A DNA stretch of 64,000 nt from CAWCBG01 sp963793845 (GCA_963793845.1 CAWCBG010000011.1:186001-250000), one strand, 5' to 3'; counted from the stretch's first letter, positions 1 through 9,955 are shown. A program made the numbers and translations. The notes: generated by a model from the sequence alone, not told the origin.

Positions 1-2603
1 GCTGAAGCGCCGCTCCGTTTCTACGATCTCTGCGCCGGGATGGGCCAGTTCCGAGTTCAGCAGGCGCCTCAGCTCCTCGTGGCCCTTGGCCAGATACAGA
101 TTCCGCTGATACTCGTCATCGACCTTCGCCTGCTCAAATTGATCGACAAAGCAGGCGATGACCGCAGCCTCGTCCGGCGGGCGACCGACCCGTACGCCAT
201 CGAAATAGGCCTTGAGCGCGGTATGCATGGCCGAGCCATACTGCATGGGCGCCGCCGGCCCTTCCGGGATGCGCCAGTCGCGGCTCAGCTTGAATGCCAG
301 GGGACAGCGCTTGTAGCGATCGATGGCGCTGGCGCTCAGCTCACACAGCCGGGCCTCCGGGCGCGGCGGCAGCGCGACCCATTGCGCGATCGCGGGCAGC
401 GGCTCGGCTGCCGCGGCATGTATCGTTCCCACGAAGAGCGAGGCCGGCACCATTTCGAGCTCGAGAGCGCCATCCAGTACTTTGCTGGCCCGGTTCAGCT
501 CCTGCAGATACTTGGCTGGAACAGGATCTTTGAATCGCGTGCCTTTGCCGCAGAGGTACAGGTTGTCCATGGCGCGCGTGATGGCTACATAGAACAGCCG
601 GCGCTGCTCTTCGTCGTGCAGGTGCTTGGGATCGCCCTCGGCCTTGTTCTCGCGGACGCGCAGTTCCTGCGGAAATTCCACCAGGGTCTTCGCCATAATT
701 CTTCGGAAAGGAATTCGAATTCAGCCGCAGCACAAAGACGTAGGGAAATTCCAGCCCCTTGGCGGCATGCACCGTCATCAACTGCACCGCGTCGGGACGC
801 GATCGCGGGTTGAGCTCGCGGCGGACCCAACGCCGCTACTGCGTTTTCGTCTTCGCCATCCTCGGTGAGCGAGCCGCCAGCCTCCTGGAAATATTCCAGG
901 TACTCGAGGAATTCGTGCAGCGTGCCATCGCCGACAATCTGCTTTGGTTTGGCCCGCCAGCCCTGGCAGAATTGCCGTAAGCGCTGCCAGGGTTTCGACT
1001 CCGGAAGTTCGAACACCGACTGAGCGAGGTTCAGCGCCGTCTCCAGCGAAGAGTTGGCCGCGATCAATTCCTTGCGGCCCGCGCGCAGGGGCACCAGCAA
1101 TCCCATTCCACCCGGCACCTTTTCCAGCACCGCTTCCATGGAAGGATTTCTGCCGGCCAGGGCCAGTTCAGCGCGAAAGGTTTCTGGGTTAATGCCGAAC
1201 TGCGGCAACGCCGCCAGTCGAAATAGCGCCACCGGATCGGAGACGTCGAGCACGCGCAAAGCCGCAACTGCGTCACGCAGCTCCGGCGTCGTCAGCAAGT
1301 CGACGCCCTTGACCTCGAAGGGAATTCCGCGCCGCCGCAACTCGGCCAGCATCTCGTCACGATGCAGGTGTTGGTTGTAGAGGATGGCGAAGTCCCCATA
1401 GGTGGTCTTGGGGCGTTTACGGCGCGCCGCCTCGATGGCATCGGCGATGAATTCCGCTTCCTGCTCCCTGTTGCTGTGAACGATGGCATGAACCGGCGGA
1501 GCATTCAGCAGTTGCGGCTCGTGCGAGATGCGGGCCGCCACCAGCGGCTGCCGCTTCCAGCCCCCGTCATTCAATGCCAGGCTGGTGATCTCCGGATTGC
1601 GGGCGATAGCCTCGAAGGCGCAGCGCAGAATCTGCGGTGTCGAACGCCGGTTCTGCGACATCATTACCCGCCGCGATCCTGCGAAGGCGCGCTGGAACTG
1701 GTCGAAGGCGCCGGCGGTCGCGCCGCGAAAACGATAGATCGCCTGGTCCGGATCGCCTACCGCAAACACATTCCGCTCCTCGCCCCCCAGCAGCCGGGCG
1801 AGCTCGATCTGCGCGACGTTGGAATCCTGGAACTCGTCGATCAGGATGAAGCGGGCACGACGCTGTACCCGCTGCAGCAGGTCAGGATCGCGCTTCAGCG
1901 CATCTACCGCACGCGTCAGAATGTGTCCGTAGGTGCCAAGACCTTCGCGCTCCAGAAGGTTCTCGATATAGCCGAAGACGCCGGCAATCTCATGGCAGCG
2001 GCCCAGGATCTCTTCCTCCGGCATGACGTGCGCTTCCTTGGATTTGCCCACGCGCGGCAGCGGAATCTCTTTCCGCTCGAGACGCGCGACGTAAGAGTCG
2101 TAGTCGTCCGGCGTGCGCAGCTCGTCATGACAGCGGCGAAAGAACTCCAACAGATCTTTGAGAAATCTGCCGGGCGTCGCTGCCTTAATAAAGTACTTGA
2201 GCTTAAGCTCGGCAACACGCTGTCGAAGCAGGACATAGATATCCTTGTCGTCGATCAGTTCAAAGGCCGCGCCGGCGTCCTGCAGCAGGCCGTAGCAATA
2301 GGCGTGGAAGGTGGTCGCCTGGAGTCCGCTCGACAGCAGCTTGGCCGAGGCGTTCGGCTGTCCGGGATAGAGAATCTCCGCCACCCGGTTGATCAACTCG
2401 CCGGCCGAATTGCGGGTGTAGGTGACCGCAAGAATCTCGTTGGGCTTGGCCGCGCGCGTCTCAATCAGGCGGGCAATGCGCCGCACTAGGACGCTGGTTT
2501 TGCCGGTGCCGGCTCCGGCAACCACCAGCATCGGGCCGTGCCCGTGCTCGATCGCCTGCTGCTGCTCGCCGGTGGGGACGAATTGTCGTTTGCTGCCCGG
2601 CAT
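1..2603 (-). pseudogene. UvrD/AddA-like ATP-dependent helicase-nuclease, two frameshifts, 3' end outside window
   Basis: Superfamily 1 DNA helicase for repair or recombination. The N-terminal 580 or so residues read openly from 2603 and show Walker A (AGAGTGKTS near residue 30), motif II (LIDEFQDSN) and QNRRSTPQIL. The frame then shifts twice: near 800-840 into the frame carrying MTVHAAKGLEFPYVFVLR (motif V region), and again near 685-705 into the frame carrying RRLFYVAITRAMDNLYLCG (motif VI). This last frame stays open to base 1 and encodes a RecB/Cas4-like PD-(D/E)XK segment (LSASAIDRYKRCPLAFKL). All three parts belong to one protein in the right order, so this is a damaged gene or a sequence with two indel errors, not separate genes. 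ATG at 2603. Confidence 0.85.
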
Positions 2604-3080
2604 GATTGCTCGCTATAGACGAATAAAAAGCGAAGATACAACATTATCCGCCTTCCCAACTCCAAGAGCAAGGACAGCAGCGAAAAAGCTGAGGAAAATA
2701 CGCCACCATCATTCGAGGTCACGCGATCAGCCGTAGTGCAGCAGCACAGCGAAGCATTGTTTCCGTAGTGATCTGAGGACGGCGCAGCGCACGACCCTTT
2801 TTCGCAGCGTCATCTCGAGCAGGGCGCCGCACAAGCTTTTTCGCAGCGTCATCCCGAGCGAAGTGAGTCCGCCGCAGGCGGACGAACGTAGCCGAGGGAC
2901 CTGCATTTTGCCGGCAGCGCGCAGCAGTGCGTTAAGCGCCGCCGCTAATGGCGGACTCCACGACGAGCAAACTGCAGGTCCCTCCGCGCAGAACCTCCAC
3001 CTGCGGTGGATGTTCTGCGGTCGGGATGCCACCACTTATCCGGCGCCATTTGCTAATAGCTAATAGCTAACAGCTGATTA
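2604..3080. repeat. Intergenic region with dispersed GC-rich repeat
   Basis: No convincing gene. Positions about 2805-3000 contain a dispersed element of the form GTCATCCCGAGCGAAGTGAG followed by a CCGCCGCAGGCGG palindrome and GAGGGACCTGC. A related copy lies at about 5427-5475. A CTAATAG-type short tandem repeat precedes the rsmE stop (3053-3072). Confidence 0.5.
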
Positions 3081-3800
3081 CTACTCGCCCATCGCTGCTT
3101 TGGCTATAGCCACGGCGGCAATCGCCGCGGTCTCGGCGCGGAGAATGGTCTCGCCCAAAGACGCTGCGATCCAGCCGGCGGATGCGAACTCCTGCAACTC
3201 TTCGCTCGTCCATCCACCTTCCGGACCCACTGCCAGTGCGAGCGATCCGATGTGTTCTCGCGCGCGCACAATCTCGTCCAGCGTAATCTGGTGTTCGCTC
3301 TCGGCGAGCACGATCTTCGCATCAGCAGTGAGCGATGCCAGCGCTTCGCTCAGCTTCACAGGATCGGCGATCTCGGGCGGCGCGACGCGGCGTGACTGTT
3401 GCGCTGCCTCGCGCGCGATGCGCCGCCAGCGCTCCACGCGCTTGTCGGCGGCCGCCGCCAGATGCTTCTCCATGCGCCGGGCAATCACCGGAACCATGGT
3501 CGCGACATTGAGCTCGGTGCACTTCTCGATGGCCCACTCCATGCGGTCGAACTTGAAGATCGCCAGCAGCAGCGTGACCGGCGAAGCCACCCGCACAGGA
3601 ACATCGACGCCGAGGGAAAAGTCAACCCGATCGTCGCGCACACTCTCGACCACCGCTCGCCGCACCCGATCGCCGCACGAGACCTCGAACTCCTGTCCAA
3701 CCTGCGCCCGCAGAGTGCGCGCCAGATGCGCCGCGTGCGCGCCGGTCAGGGCGGCGTGGGTGTCGGAGAACTCGTCGGCAATCCAGCGGCGTCGGGTCAT
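3081..3800 (-). CDS. rsmE: 16S rRNA (uracil1498-N3)-methyltransferase RsmE
   Basis: SPOUT-fold methyltransferase that modifies U1498 of 16S rRNA using S-adenosylmethionine. The 239 residues match the family length. An N-terminal PUA-like part (MTRRRWIADEF..., residues 1-70) is followed by the SPOUT domain with KCTELNVATMVPVI, then AVGPEGGWTSEEL and LGETILRAETAAIAA near the C terminus, which form the knot and SAM site. Its ATG overlaps the stop of the upstream membrane-protein gene by 4 bp, so the two are probably translationally coupled, at the end of the dnaJ cluster. Confidence 0.95.
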   Translation of the reverse strand: MTRRRWIADEFSDTHAALTGAHAAHLARTLRAQVGQEFEVSCGDRVRRAVVESVRDDRVDFSLGVDVPVRVASPVTLLLAIFKFDRMEWAIEKCTELNVATMVPVIARRMEKHLAAAADKRVERWRRIAREAAQQSRRVAPPEIADPVKLSEALASLTADAKIVLAESEHQITLDEIVRAREHIGSLALAVGPEGGWTSEELQEFASAGWIAASLGETILRAETAAIAAVAIAKAAMGE

Positions 3801-4180
3801 CGGGTGAGCAGCAGCAAGGTAATGGCGATGGCCATCGCGGCATAGATTCCGCCGAAGTAGCGGTTCTGCCGGGCCAGCGCTTCTTCGTTGAATAGCCGGC
3901 TGTCGAGCACAAACTCCAGCGCCGAAACTGCAATCGCCAGCAGCGCCACGATCAGCCAGCGCTGCTGCCGGTAGGGAGAGAGCCAGAGAAACGGTATCGC
4001 CAGGGTAGTAAGCGCGAGATAAATGATTCCGCCAATGCGGGCGCGCTTGCGGCGCTTGGGATTCTGATAGCGCATCAGCGTGATGCGAGCCAGCTCACGC
4101 GGCTTCAACAGCCGCGCCACGGCGGGCACCACCGTCACCACCAGCAAGAACCAGGCGTAAATGCGGAGGGCGTTATCCAA
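3797..4180 (-). CDS. Small integral membrane protein, function unknown
   Basis: 127 residues with about four hydrophobic segments: residues 7-22, 50-66, 74-93 and 109-126. A basic stretch (YQNPKRRKRARIGG) follows the first. No catalytic motif is visible. It lies 15 bp downstream of dnaJ and overlaps rsmE by 4 bp, so it is probably cotranscribed with both. I do not recognise the family. Confidence 0.8.
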   Translation of the reverse strand: MDNALRIYAWFLLVVTVVPAVARLLKPRELARITLMRYQNPKRRKRARIGGIIYLALTTLAIPFLWLSPYRQQRWLIVALLAIAVSALEFVLDSRLFNEEALARQNRYFGGIYAAMAIAITLLLLTR

Positions 4181-4195
4181 AATTTCCGCGCAACG

Positions 4196-5332
4196 CTACC
4201 CGAAGATCTCTTTCACCTTGCTGAGCAGCGAGCGGCTGACCGGCTTGTTCTCCAGCGTAGTTGTGCTTTCGAGCTCCGCCAACAGCTCGCGCTGGCGCTT
4301 GTTCAGCTTGCCGGGCGTATGCACATTCAGCTCGACGATGAGGTCTCCGCGGCCATGCCCGTTGAGTACCGGCACACCTTTATTCTTCACCTTCACCGTA
4401 GTACCGGTCTGCGTGCCCTCTGGAACTTTCAGGGTGTGCTCGCCTTCCAGCGTCGGCACCTTCAGCTCGGTTCCCAATGCCGCCTGCGCGAACGAGATCG
4501 GCATCACGCAATGCAGGTTCTTGCCGTCGCGCTCAAAGAAGTCGTGCTCCTTGGCGTGCAGCACCACATAAAGATCGCCCGGAGGTCCTCCACCGATTCC
4601 GGCCTCTCCTTCGCCTGAGTACAGAATGCGCGCGCCCTCATCCACACCGGCGGGTACCTTCACTGTGACGGTGCGGTCGCGCGTGACCCGGCCATGGCCC
4701 TTGCACTTGTCGCACGGGTCGGCGATCAGCTTTCCCGATCCCTGACAGGTGCTGCAGGTCCGCGAGATGGAGAAGAAGCCCTGCTGGTAGCGCATCTGCC
4801 CGCGCCCGCCGCAGGTGGTGCAGGTAATGGGAGACTTGCCCGGCGCCACGCCGCTGCCCTTGCACTGCTCACACTCTTCCAGGCGGCGCACCTGCACCTG
4901 CTTGGTGGTGCCGAAGATCGCCTCTTCGAACTCCAGCGTCAAGTCCTCGCGAAGGTCGGCGCCGCCTTGCGCGCGCGAGCGGCGCCCGCCGCGCTGCCCG
5001 AACATGTCGCCGAAGCCGAAGATATCGCCGAAGATGTCCTGAAAATCATTGAAGACGCTGGGATCGAATCCCCCGCCCGCACTGCCGTTGCCGCCGACAC
5101 CGGCATGTCCGAAGCGATCGTAACGGGCGCGCTTCTCCGTGTCCGCCAACACCGCGTAGGCCTCGCTGCACTCCTTGAACTTCTCCTCCGCCTCCGGATT
5201 ATCGGGATTGCGGTCGGGATGGTACTGCATCGCCAGCTTGCGGTAGGAGCTTTTGATCTCCTGGTCGTTGGCCGTACGGCCGACGCCCAGGATTTCGTAG
5301 TAATCGCGTTTAACGTTAGTAGCCAAACTCAC
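4196..5332 (-). CDS. dnaJ: Chaperone protein DnaJ
   Basis: Hsp40 co-chaperone that stimulates DnaK ATPase and delivers unfolded substrates. The 378 residues show a J domain at 10-72 with HPD at 38-40, a Gly/Phe-rich linker (about 77-120), four CxxCxGxG zinc repeats (CEQCKGSG, CTTCGGRG, CSTCQGSG, CDKCKGHG) and the C-terminal substrate-binding domain, so it is a full type I DnaJ. It lies downstream of grpE but separated by a 413-bp repeat-bearing gap. dnaK is not in this window. Confidence 0.97.
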   Translation of the reverse strand: MSLATNVKRDYYEILGVGRTANDQEIKSSYRKLAMQYHPDRNPDNPEAEEKFKECSEAYAVLADTEKRARYDRFGHAGVGGNGSAGGGFDPSVFNDFQDIFGDIFGFGDMFGQRGGRRSRAQGGADLREDLTLEFEEAIFGTTKQVQVRRLEECEQCKGSGVAPGKSPITCTTCGGRGQMRYQQGFFSISRTCSTCQGSGKLIADPCDKCKGHGRVTRDRTVTVKVPAGVDEGARILYSGEGEAGIGGGPPGDLYVVLHAKEHDFFERDGKNLHCVMPISFAQAALGTELKVPTLEGEHTLKVPEGTQTGTTVKVKNKGVPVLNGHGRGDLIVELNVHTPGKLNKRQRELLAELESTTTLENKPVSRSLLSKVKEIFG

Positions 5333-5745
5333 CTTTCAAAACTGCGCCGGGAACACGTCGTGTGCGCTCGATCGTTCCCCGGGATCGTTTCCTGCGCTAT
5401 CGTTCCCTGCACTAAACCTAAATGTGTCATCCCGAGCGGAGCAGCGTAGCTGCGGAGCCGAGGGGCCTGCAGTTCGCCAGGGCCGCCCATACGGCCAGCG
5501 GTGCCCAAACCATCTGCCGTCCCTACGGGACACGAGTCAATGTCTTTACCTGACCCAGCGCTGAAGCGCTGGGCTATGATCTTGCGTCCGCTTCGCGGAC
5601 TCAACTCAGCAGGTCTGTCAGTCGTCGCGCCCGCGTTTTAAAAGCAGATCCCTCGCTACGCTCGTGATGACAAAAATGCGCTTGATTCGACAAAAATACG
5701 CTCGCCACGACGAGGCGACTGCCAATGGTTCGCCGCTCGCGCCAA
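5333..5745. repeat. Intergenic gap between grpE and dnaJ with palindromic repeats
   Basis: No gene. It carries a dispersed repeat copy at 5427-5475, a perfect 9-bp hairpin CCCAGCGCT-GA-AGCGCTGGG at 5554-5573 and a second palindrome at 5587-5601 (GTCCGCTTCGCGGAC). In many bacteria dnaK lies between grpE and dnaJ; here only repeats are found. Confidence 0.55.
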
Positions 5746-6381
5746 CTAGTGCCCCGGATTCCGCGCCACGCGCACCATTGCCGGACGCAGCAGCCGATCC
5801 TTCAGCCGGTAACCCCGCTGCAGCTCGTCGATCACCTGATGGTCAGGCGTGTCCTCGGTGTCGACCATCTGCACCGCCTGATGCAAGTTCGGATCGAACA
5901 CTTCACCCTCGGCCGCAACCGGCTGCACCCCCAGCTTGGCGAGAGTGTCGTGAAACTGCTTGTCGATGAGCTCGATGCCCGAGCGAACATCTTCGAGCGA
6001 AGTCGCCTTCGTCTTGGCGGCGCGATCGAGCGAGTCAAGAATCGGCAGCAGCGATTTCAGCGCCTCCGCCAGCGCGTAGTCGCGATAATCCTGTTGCTCC
6101 CTGGCATTGCGTTTGCGGAAGTTGTCGAACTCGGCCTGCAACCGTGCCAGCCGGTCCAGATACGCCGCCTTCTCCATCCGCAGGCGTTCGAGCTCCGACT
6201 CCGGGCCCGACTCTTCTCCGGCTGCTTTCGACGCCTCGGTGGCGACTCCCACGTCGGGATCGTTCTCACCTGCTGGCAGCTCGTGATCCACTTCCAGCTC
6301 TGCCTCGCCGGATCTTCCGTTGCCTTTCTTGTATTGCATGAAAGCTGATTCCTTTTTCGACTTTGAACTATGTCGATTCAT
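5746..6381 (-). CDS. grpE: Nucleotide exchange factor GrpE
   Basis: Exchange factor that releases ADP from DnaK. 211 residues with an acidic, disordered N terminus (residues 20-65), a long coiled coil (about 65-125, ERLRMEKAAYLDRLARLQAEF) and a C-terminal beta domain ending YRLKDRLLRPAMVRVARNP, the family signature. The start codon overlaps the end of hrcA by 14 bp, indicating a coupled hrcA-grpE operon. Confidence 0.96.
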   Translation of the reverse strand: MNRHSSKSKKESAFMQYKKGNGRSGEAELEVDHELPAGENDPDVGVATEASKAAGEESGPESELERLRMEKAAYLDRLARLQAEFDNFRKRNAREQQDYRDYALAEALKSLLPILDSLDRAAKTKATSLEDVRSGIELIDKQFHDTLAKLGVQPVAAEGEVFDPNLHQAVQMVDTEDTPDHQVIDELQRGYRLKDRLLRPAMVRVARNPGH

Positions 6382-7417
6382 TCCAGACTTTATCGAACAG
6401 GCGCGCGATGTAGGACACCGCAGTGATGGTGTGCTCGTAATCCATGCGGGTCGGTCCGATCACGGCCAGCGAGCCCATCACCTCGTCGCCCACACGCGCC
6501 GGCGTGCCAATCAGCACGAAGTTACTTAGATGCGGCACAGCCTCTTCCAGACCCACGACCACGCGGACCGCTTCCTGCTTCACGTCGAGGTAGGCGGAAA
6601 GCAAGTCGACGATCCGCTGCTTCTCTTCCAGTGTGGCCAGCAGTTGGCGCAGGCGCTCCTTGTCCTGCTCATCGAGAACCAGGTTCGACGCGCCTTCGAC
6701 GTATACCGCCTGTCCCGTTCTCTCGGTGGCGAGAGCGCCCTGGGCGTAGAGTTGCTCCACGGAATGCATCAGGCGGTCGTATTCATTGCGCTCCAGCTGG
6801 ATGCGCCGCGCGATCTCGGCGCGCAACGATTCCATCTCCCAGCCACGAAAATTCTGGTTGATATAGTTCGCCGCTACGTCCAGATCGGTCACGGACAGAT
6901 CGTTGTTGAGCCGCACCACGCGATCCCGAACCAGGCCGCCGCTGGTCACCACAACCGCCAGAACTTTCTTGTCCGCCAGGCGCTGGAAGTACACATGCTC
7001 GAGTGAATTCCGCTGCCCCGAATTCGATGTCACGGTCACGCCCACACCGTGCGAAATCAGCGACAGCACGTGCGAGGTGCGCTCCATGAACTCCTGCACG
7101 TCGTTCAGCCCCTGCAGATTGCCCTGGATGAGGCTCTCGTCGGCGGGCGTCAGCCGCGCCTCGCCGGTCAACTGCTTTACGTAGAAGCGATAAGCCTGCG
7201 GCGTCGGCACCCGCCCTGCCGAAGTGTGCGGCTGCTCCAGAAAGCCGGCGTCGGCTAGATCGGCCATGACGTTGCGAATCGAGGCAGCGCTCAGGCTCTC
7301 CGGATTCAGCCGGGCCAAGGTGCGCGATCCCACCGGCTCTCCCGTCGAGATGTAGGTCTCGACGATCGCAGTAAGAATTTCGCGTTCCCGTCTGCCGATG
7401 CCTTCTGGTGATCCCAT
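6368..7417 (-). CDS. hrcA: Heat-inducible transcription repressor HrcA
   Basis: Repressor that binds the CIRCE operator upstream of heat-shock genes and depends on GroEL for folding. 349 residues with the N-terminal winged helix (REREILTAIVETYISTGEPVGSRTLA, then SIRNVMADLADAGFLEQPHTSAGRVPT) and a GAF-like C-terminal domain ending VIGPTRMDYEHTITAVSYI. It is the first gene of hrcA-grpE. A CIRCE element and a sigma-70 promoter lie 130-190 bp upstream, so it is probably autoregulated. Confidence 0.97.
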   Translation of the reverse strand: MGSPEGIGRREREILTAIVETYISTGEPVGSRTLARLNPESLSAASIRNVMADLADAGFLEQPHTSAGRVPTPQAYRFYVKQLTGEARLTPADESLIQGNLQGLNDVQEFMERTSHVLSLISHGVGVTVTSNSGQRNSLEHVYFQRLADKKVLAVVVTSGGLVRDRVVRLNNDLSVTDLDVAANYINQNFRGWEMESLRAEIARRIQLERNEYDRLMHSVEQLYAQGALATERTGQAVYVEGASNLVLDEQDKERLRQLLATLEEKQRIVDLLSAYLDVKQEAVRVVVGLEEAVPHLSNFVLIGTPARVGDEVMGSLAVIGPTRMDYEHTITAVSYIARLFDKVWNEST

Positions 7418-7551
7418 GGTTTACAACCTTCCCCGAGATTTCGGGGATTGCGGCTAGTATCTCCGCCCGCCTTCGCACCTGCGCAAGAAGCAGATAAATT
7501 GTGTTTCTTCAACAACTTATAGGAGCTTAGCAGATACACGGCCGCAGCTTT

Positions 7552-7580
7552 ATTTTAGGAAGCGCAGCTCTGCCTGTCAA
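7552..7580 (-). promoter_or_regulatory. Consensus sigma-70 promoter for hrcA-grpE
   Basis: On the minus strand, TTGACA (7580-7575) is separated by exactly 17 bp from TAAAAT (7557-7552). Transcription would start near 7545, leaving a leader of about 125 nt before the hrcA ATG at 7417. Confidence 0.8.
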
Positions 7581-7582
7581 TA

Positions 7583-7609
7583 CTGGCACTCACAAACTTT
7601 GAGTGCTAA
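7583..7609 (-). promoter_or_regulatory. CIRCE operator (HrcA binding site)
   Basis: Inverted repeat CTGGCACTC - 9 nt - GAGTGCTAA at 7583-7591 and 7601-7609. The consensus is TTAGCACTC-N9-GAGTGCTAA; the right arm is perfect and the left arm matches 7 of 9. It ends two or three bases upstream of the -35 box rather than overlapping the start site. Confidence 0.92.
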
Positions 7610-7659
7610 TCACGCAGGAAAAGCACGGCTTAAGCCTTCCCCTCCCGGGCGAGCGTCTG

Positions 7660-9615
7660 TCACGGGCCTAACAGATATTTCTGCATAAACAATACGGTCG
7701 TGTAGAACTGGAAGTCGGCGTTCTTCTTCTTGGCGAAGCCGTGCCCTTCGTCCTTAGCCGCCAGGTACCAGACGGTAGTTCCCTGCTTCTGCAACGCGGC
7801 CACCATCTGGTCGGCCTCGCTCTTGGGCACGCGTGGATCGTTCGCGCCCGCGACCACCATCATCGGCTTGGTCACCGCATTCACGTGATTCATGGGCGCG
7901 ATGCTCTCCAGGTAAGTCCGCATCTTGGGATCGCGCTCGTCGCCATACTCCACCCGGCGCAGGTCGCGGCGATAGGCCTCGGTGTGCTCGAGGAAGGTCA
8001 CCAGGTTCGACATTCCGACCACATCCACCGTACACGCCATGCGATCGTTGTAGCGCGTCGCAACCGCCAGGGTCATGTGTCCGCCGTAGCTACCGCCAGT
8101 TACCATGACGCGTTTGGGATCGAGGTTCGGCTGGGTGGCAATCCAGTCGAGCAGCGCGCCGATGTCTTTGTAGGTCCCTTCGCGCAGAAAGCCATTATCG
8201 AGCTGCGAAAACGTCTTGCCGTAGCCGGTTGACCCGCGCACGTTGGGATAGATCATAGCCACGCCCATTTCGTTGAGGTAGTAGTTGCCACGACCGAGGA
8301 AGCCGGGACGTGACTGGCTCTCGGGTCCACCGTGAATCACAATGACCACAGGCAGCTTGCCGCTCGCGGGCTTGGCATGCGGCAGGTACTCCCAACCGGA
8401 GATCTCGCGATTGTCAAAGCTCTTCCACTTCACTAACTGCGGCACGACGAAGTTGTTGGCGTTGAGGCCGCCGTTTTCGCTCGCCGTCCAGCGTTCCAGT
8501 TTAGTCGTGTTCACGTCGACGGAATACACGTCCATCGGCGACTGCGAAGTATTAAGGCTGAAGGCAAGGTCGCGATTGTTCTCATGCCAGTTCATGTTGT
8601 TGATTGTGCCCACGGGCAGCTTAGGCATGGCCCGCTCCTTGCCAGAGGCGAGATCGAGCACATGCAAGGTACTCAGGCCGTTCTCGTTCAGCGCGAAGGC
8701 GATCATGCGCCGGTTCCACGAGATTGCGGCCGCGTCGCCCTCGATGTCCCACGAATAGCTGGTGAGATACTTCAAAGTCTTGGTGGCAATGTCCATGTAG
8801 GCGAGCCGCATGAACTCGCTGTCTTTGTCGGTCAGCAGGTAGACTCCCTTGCCGTCGCTACTGAAGCCGATAGGATCGTAAGCAACCTTCTCGCCGCCAG
8901 TTGCCGTCAGCTCTTTCTTCTCGCCGCTCGCCGCATCGATCAGCCAGACGTGGCTCTCGTTGACGGATATTTCTTCGACCGCCAGCAGGGTCTTGTCGTC
9001 AGGAGACCAGTCCTCCACCTGCCAGCCGCCACCCTGGTTCTGCGTGAGCAGCTTGTCGCTGGCTTTGTCGTTGGGATTCATCACGTAAAAGTCGACGTCA
9101 GCGTTGTTGCGGCGGGTGCTGCTGTAAGCGATGCGGTCTCCGCGATTAGACCAGGCAAACTCCGAGTTGCGCGACTTGCCATCTGTCAGCAATGTGATCT
9201 CGCCGCTGGCCACATCGAAGCGATAGATCTGGAACCACTCGCCGCCGCCTACGTCTTTGCGAAACAGAAAGTAATCGCCGCTGTGCGGGTGGTAGCTGGC
9301 GCCGGCCACGCGGTCAGCGAAGAACGTCACTTGGGTGCGGGCTCCGCCGGGCATAGCAACGCTGTGCACCTGCACGGTATCGCCAAAGCGGGTGCCGATC
9401 AACATCTCGCGCTTTGAAGGATGCCAGCTCCACATGGCAGCGGTGCGGTAATTGGTGTAGCGGTCGGCCCGCTCCGCGATGCTCGCCGGCACCGCTGGAA
9501 TGTTCTGCAGGATGAGATTCTGGTTGGGAGCGATGACGGCATCCTGCCCCAGTGCGAAGGTACAGAGGGCAAGAACGGCGACGAAAAGCAGCAGAGACGA
9601 TTTGCGATTTCTCAT
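7660..9615 (-). CDS. Secreted S9-family serine peptidase (prolyl oligopeptidase / acylaminoacyl-peptidase type)
   Basis: Predicted exported alpha/beta-hydrolase peptidase. From the ATG at 9615 it begins with a signal peptide (LLLFVAVLALCTFALGQ). A seven-bladed WD40/TolB-like beta-propeller follows (residues about 50-390: TFFADRVAGASYHPHSGDYF, SNRGDRIAYSST and similar). The catalytic domain has VVIVIHGGPESQ, the nucleophile elbow GGSYGGHM, an acid-loop AGANDPRVPKSEADQ and the His motif DEGHGFAKK. An upstream in-frame TTG at 9642 gives a less typical leader, so the ATG is preferred. It is probably monocistronic and lies upstream of the CIRCE region on the same strand. Confidence 0.92.
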   Translation of the reverse strand: MRNRKSSLLLFVAVLALCTFALGQDAVIAPNQNLILQNIPAVPASIAERADRYTNYRTAAMWSWHPSKREMLIGTRFGDTVQVHSVAMPGGARTQVTFFADRVAGASYHPHSGDYFLFRKDVGGGEWFQIYRFDVASGEITLLTDGKSRNSEFAWSNRGDRIAYSSTRRNNADVDFYVMNPNDKASDKLLTQNQGGGWQVEDWSPDDKTLLAVEEISVNESHVWLIDAASGEKKELTATGGEKVAYDPIGFSSDGKGVYLLTDKDSEFMRLAYMDIATKTLKYLTSYSWDIEGDAAAISWNRRMIAFALNENGLSTLHVLDLASGKERAMPKLPVGTINNMNWHENNRDLAFSLNTSQSPMDVYSVDVNTTKLERWTASENGGLNANNFVVPQLVKWKSFDNREISGWEYLPHAKPASGKLPVVIVIHGGPESQSRPGFLGRGNYYLNEMGVAMIYPNVRGSTGYGKTFSQLDNGFLREGTYKDIGALLDWIATQPNLDPKRVMVTGGSYGGHMTLAVATRYNDRMACTVDVVGMSNLVTFLEHTEAYRRDLRRVEYGDERDPKMRTYLESIAPMNHVNAVTKPMMVVAGANDPRVPKSEADQMVAALQKQGTTVWYLAAKDEGHGFAKKKNADFQFYTTVLFMQKYLLGP

Positions 9616-9726
9616 GAGACGTCCAATCGGGAGGCTTTTCAACTTCAGCGAAAACAGGACGAACGATCATAGCGCAGTCACTTTTGGATAATTTTCAGAA
9701 CCATCTATTGCCCTGTCATCCCGTCT

Positions 9727-9837
9727 ATAACAACGACGGCGGTGTCAAGAGTGAAGAACGGCGCGGGCGTCTGGGGTTGAAGACCAGCGCCATTTCGCTC
9801 TCCTGGATACGGGCCCTTTGCATAAGACCAAGACTCG
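9727..9837. repeat. IS left end with outer and inner inverted repeats
   Basis: Outer repeat ATAACAACGACGGC at 9727-9740 and inner repeat TTTGCATAAGACCAAGACTC (plus G) at 9817-9837, 76 bp apart. Both match the right end in inverted orientation. Confidence 0.75.
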
Positions 9838-9840
9838 CGC

Positions 9841-9955
9841 GTCTACTGGAATCAGCGGTGGCAGCTCAGCTCCACCACCCATCTATTCGGTCTCGTACGG
9901 CGACCATGATTCGGTTTCGAGCTCCCAGACTCTCTCTGGGAGGCAGGGCGCCCAC
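9841..9955 (-). ncRNA. Candidate bridge-RNA region of the IS110-like element
   Basis: The non-coding stretch between the left inner repeat and the transposase stop contains two strong stem-loops: GGTGG-C-AGC/GCT-CCACC at 9857-9876 and a perfect 8-bp stem CTCCCAGA/TCTGGGAG at 9922-9942. IS110-family elements encode a structured bridge RNA in a non-coding end, upstream of the transposase in the IS110 group and downstream in the IS1111 group. Placing it here is inference from structure and position; the loops were not matched to target or donor sequence. Confidence 0.35.

Noticed and set aside
1362..2489. 375-residue plus-strand ORF
   Set aside because: Antisense shadow of the helicase gene in high-GC DNA; no recognisable domain.
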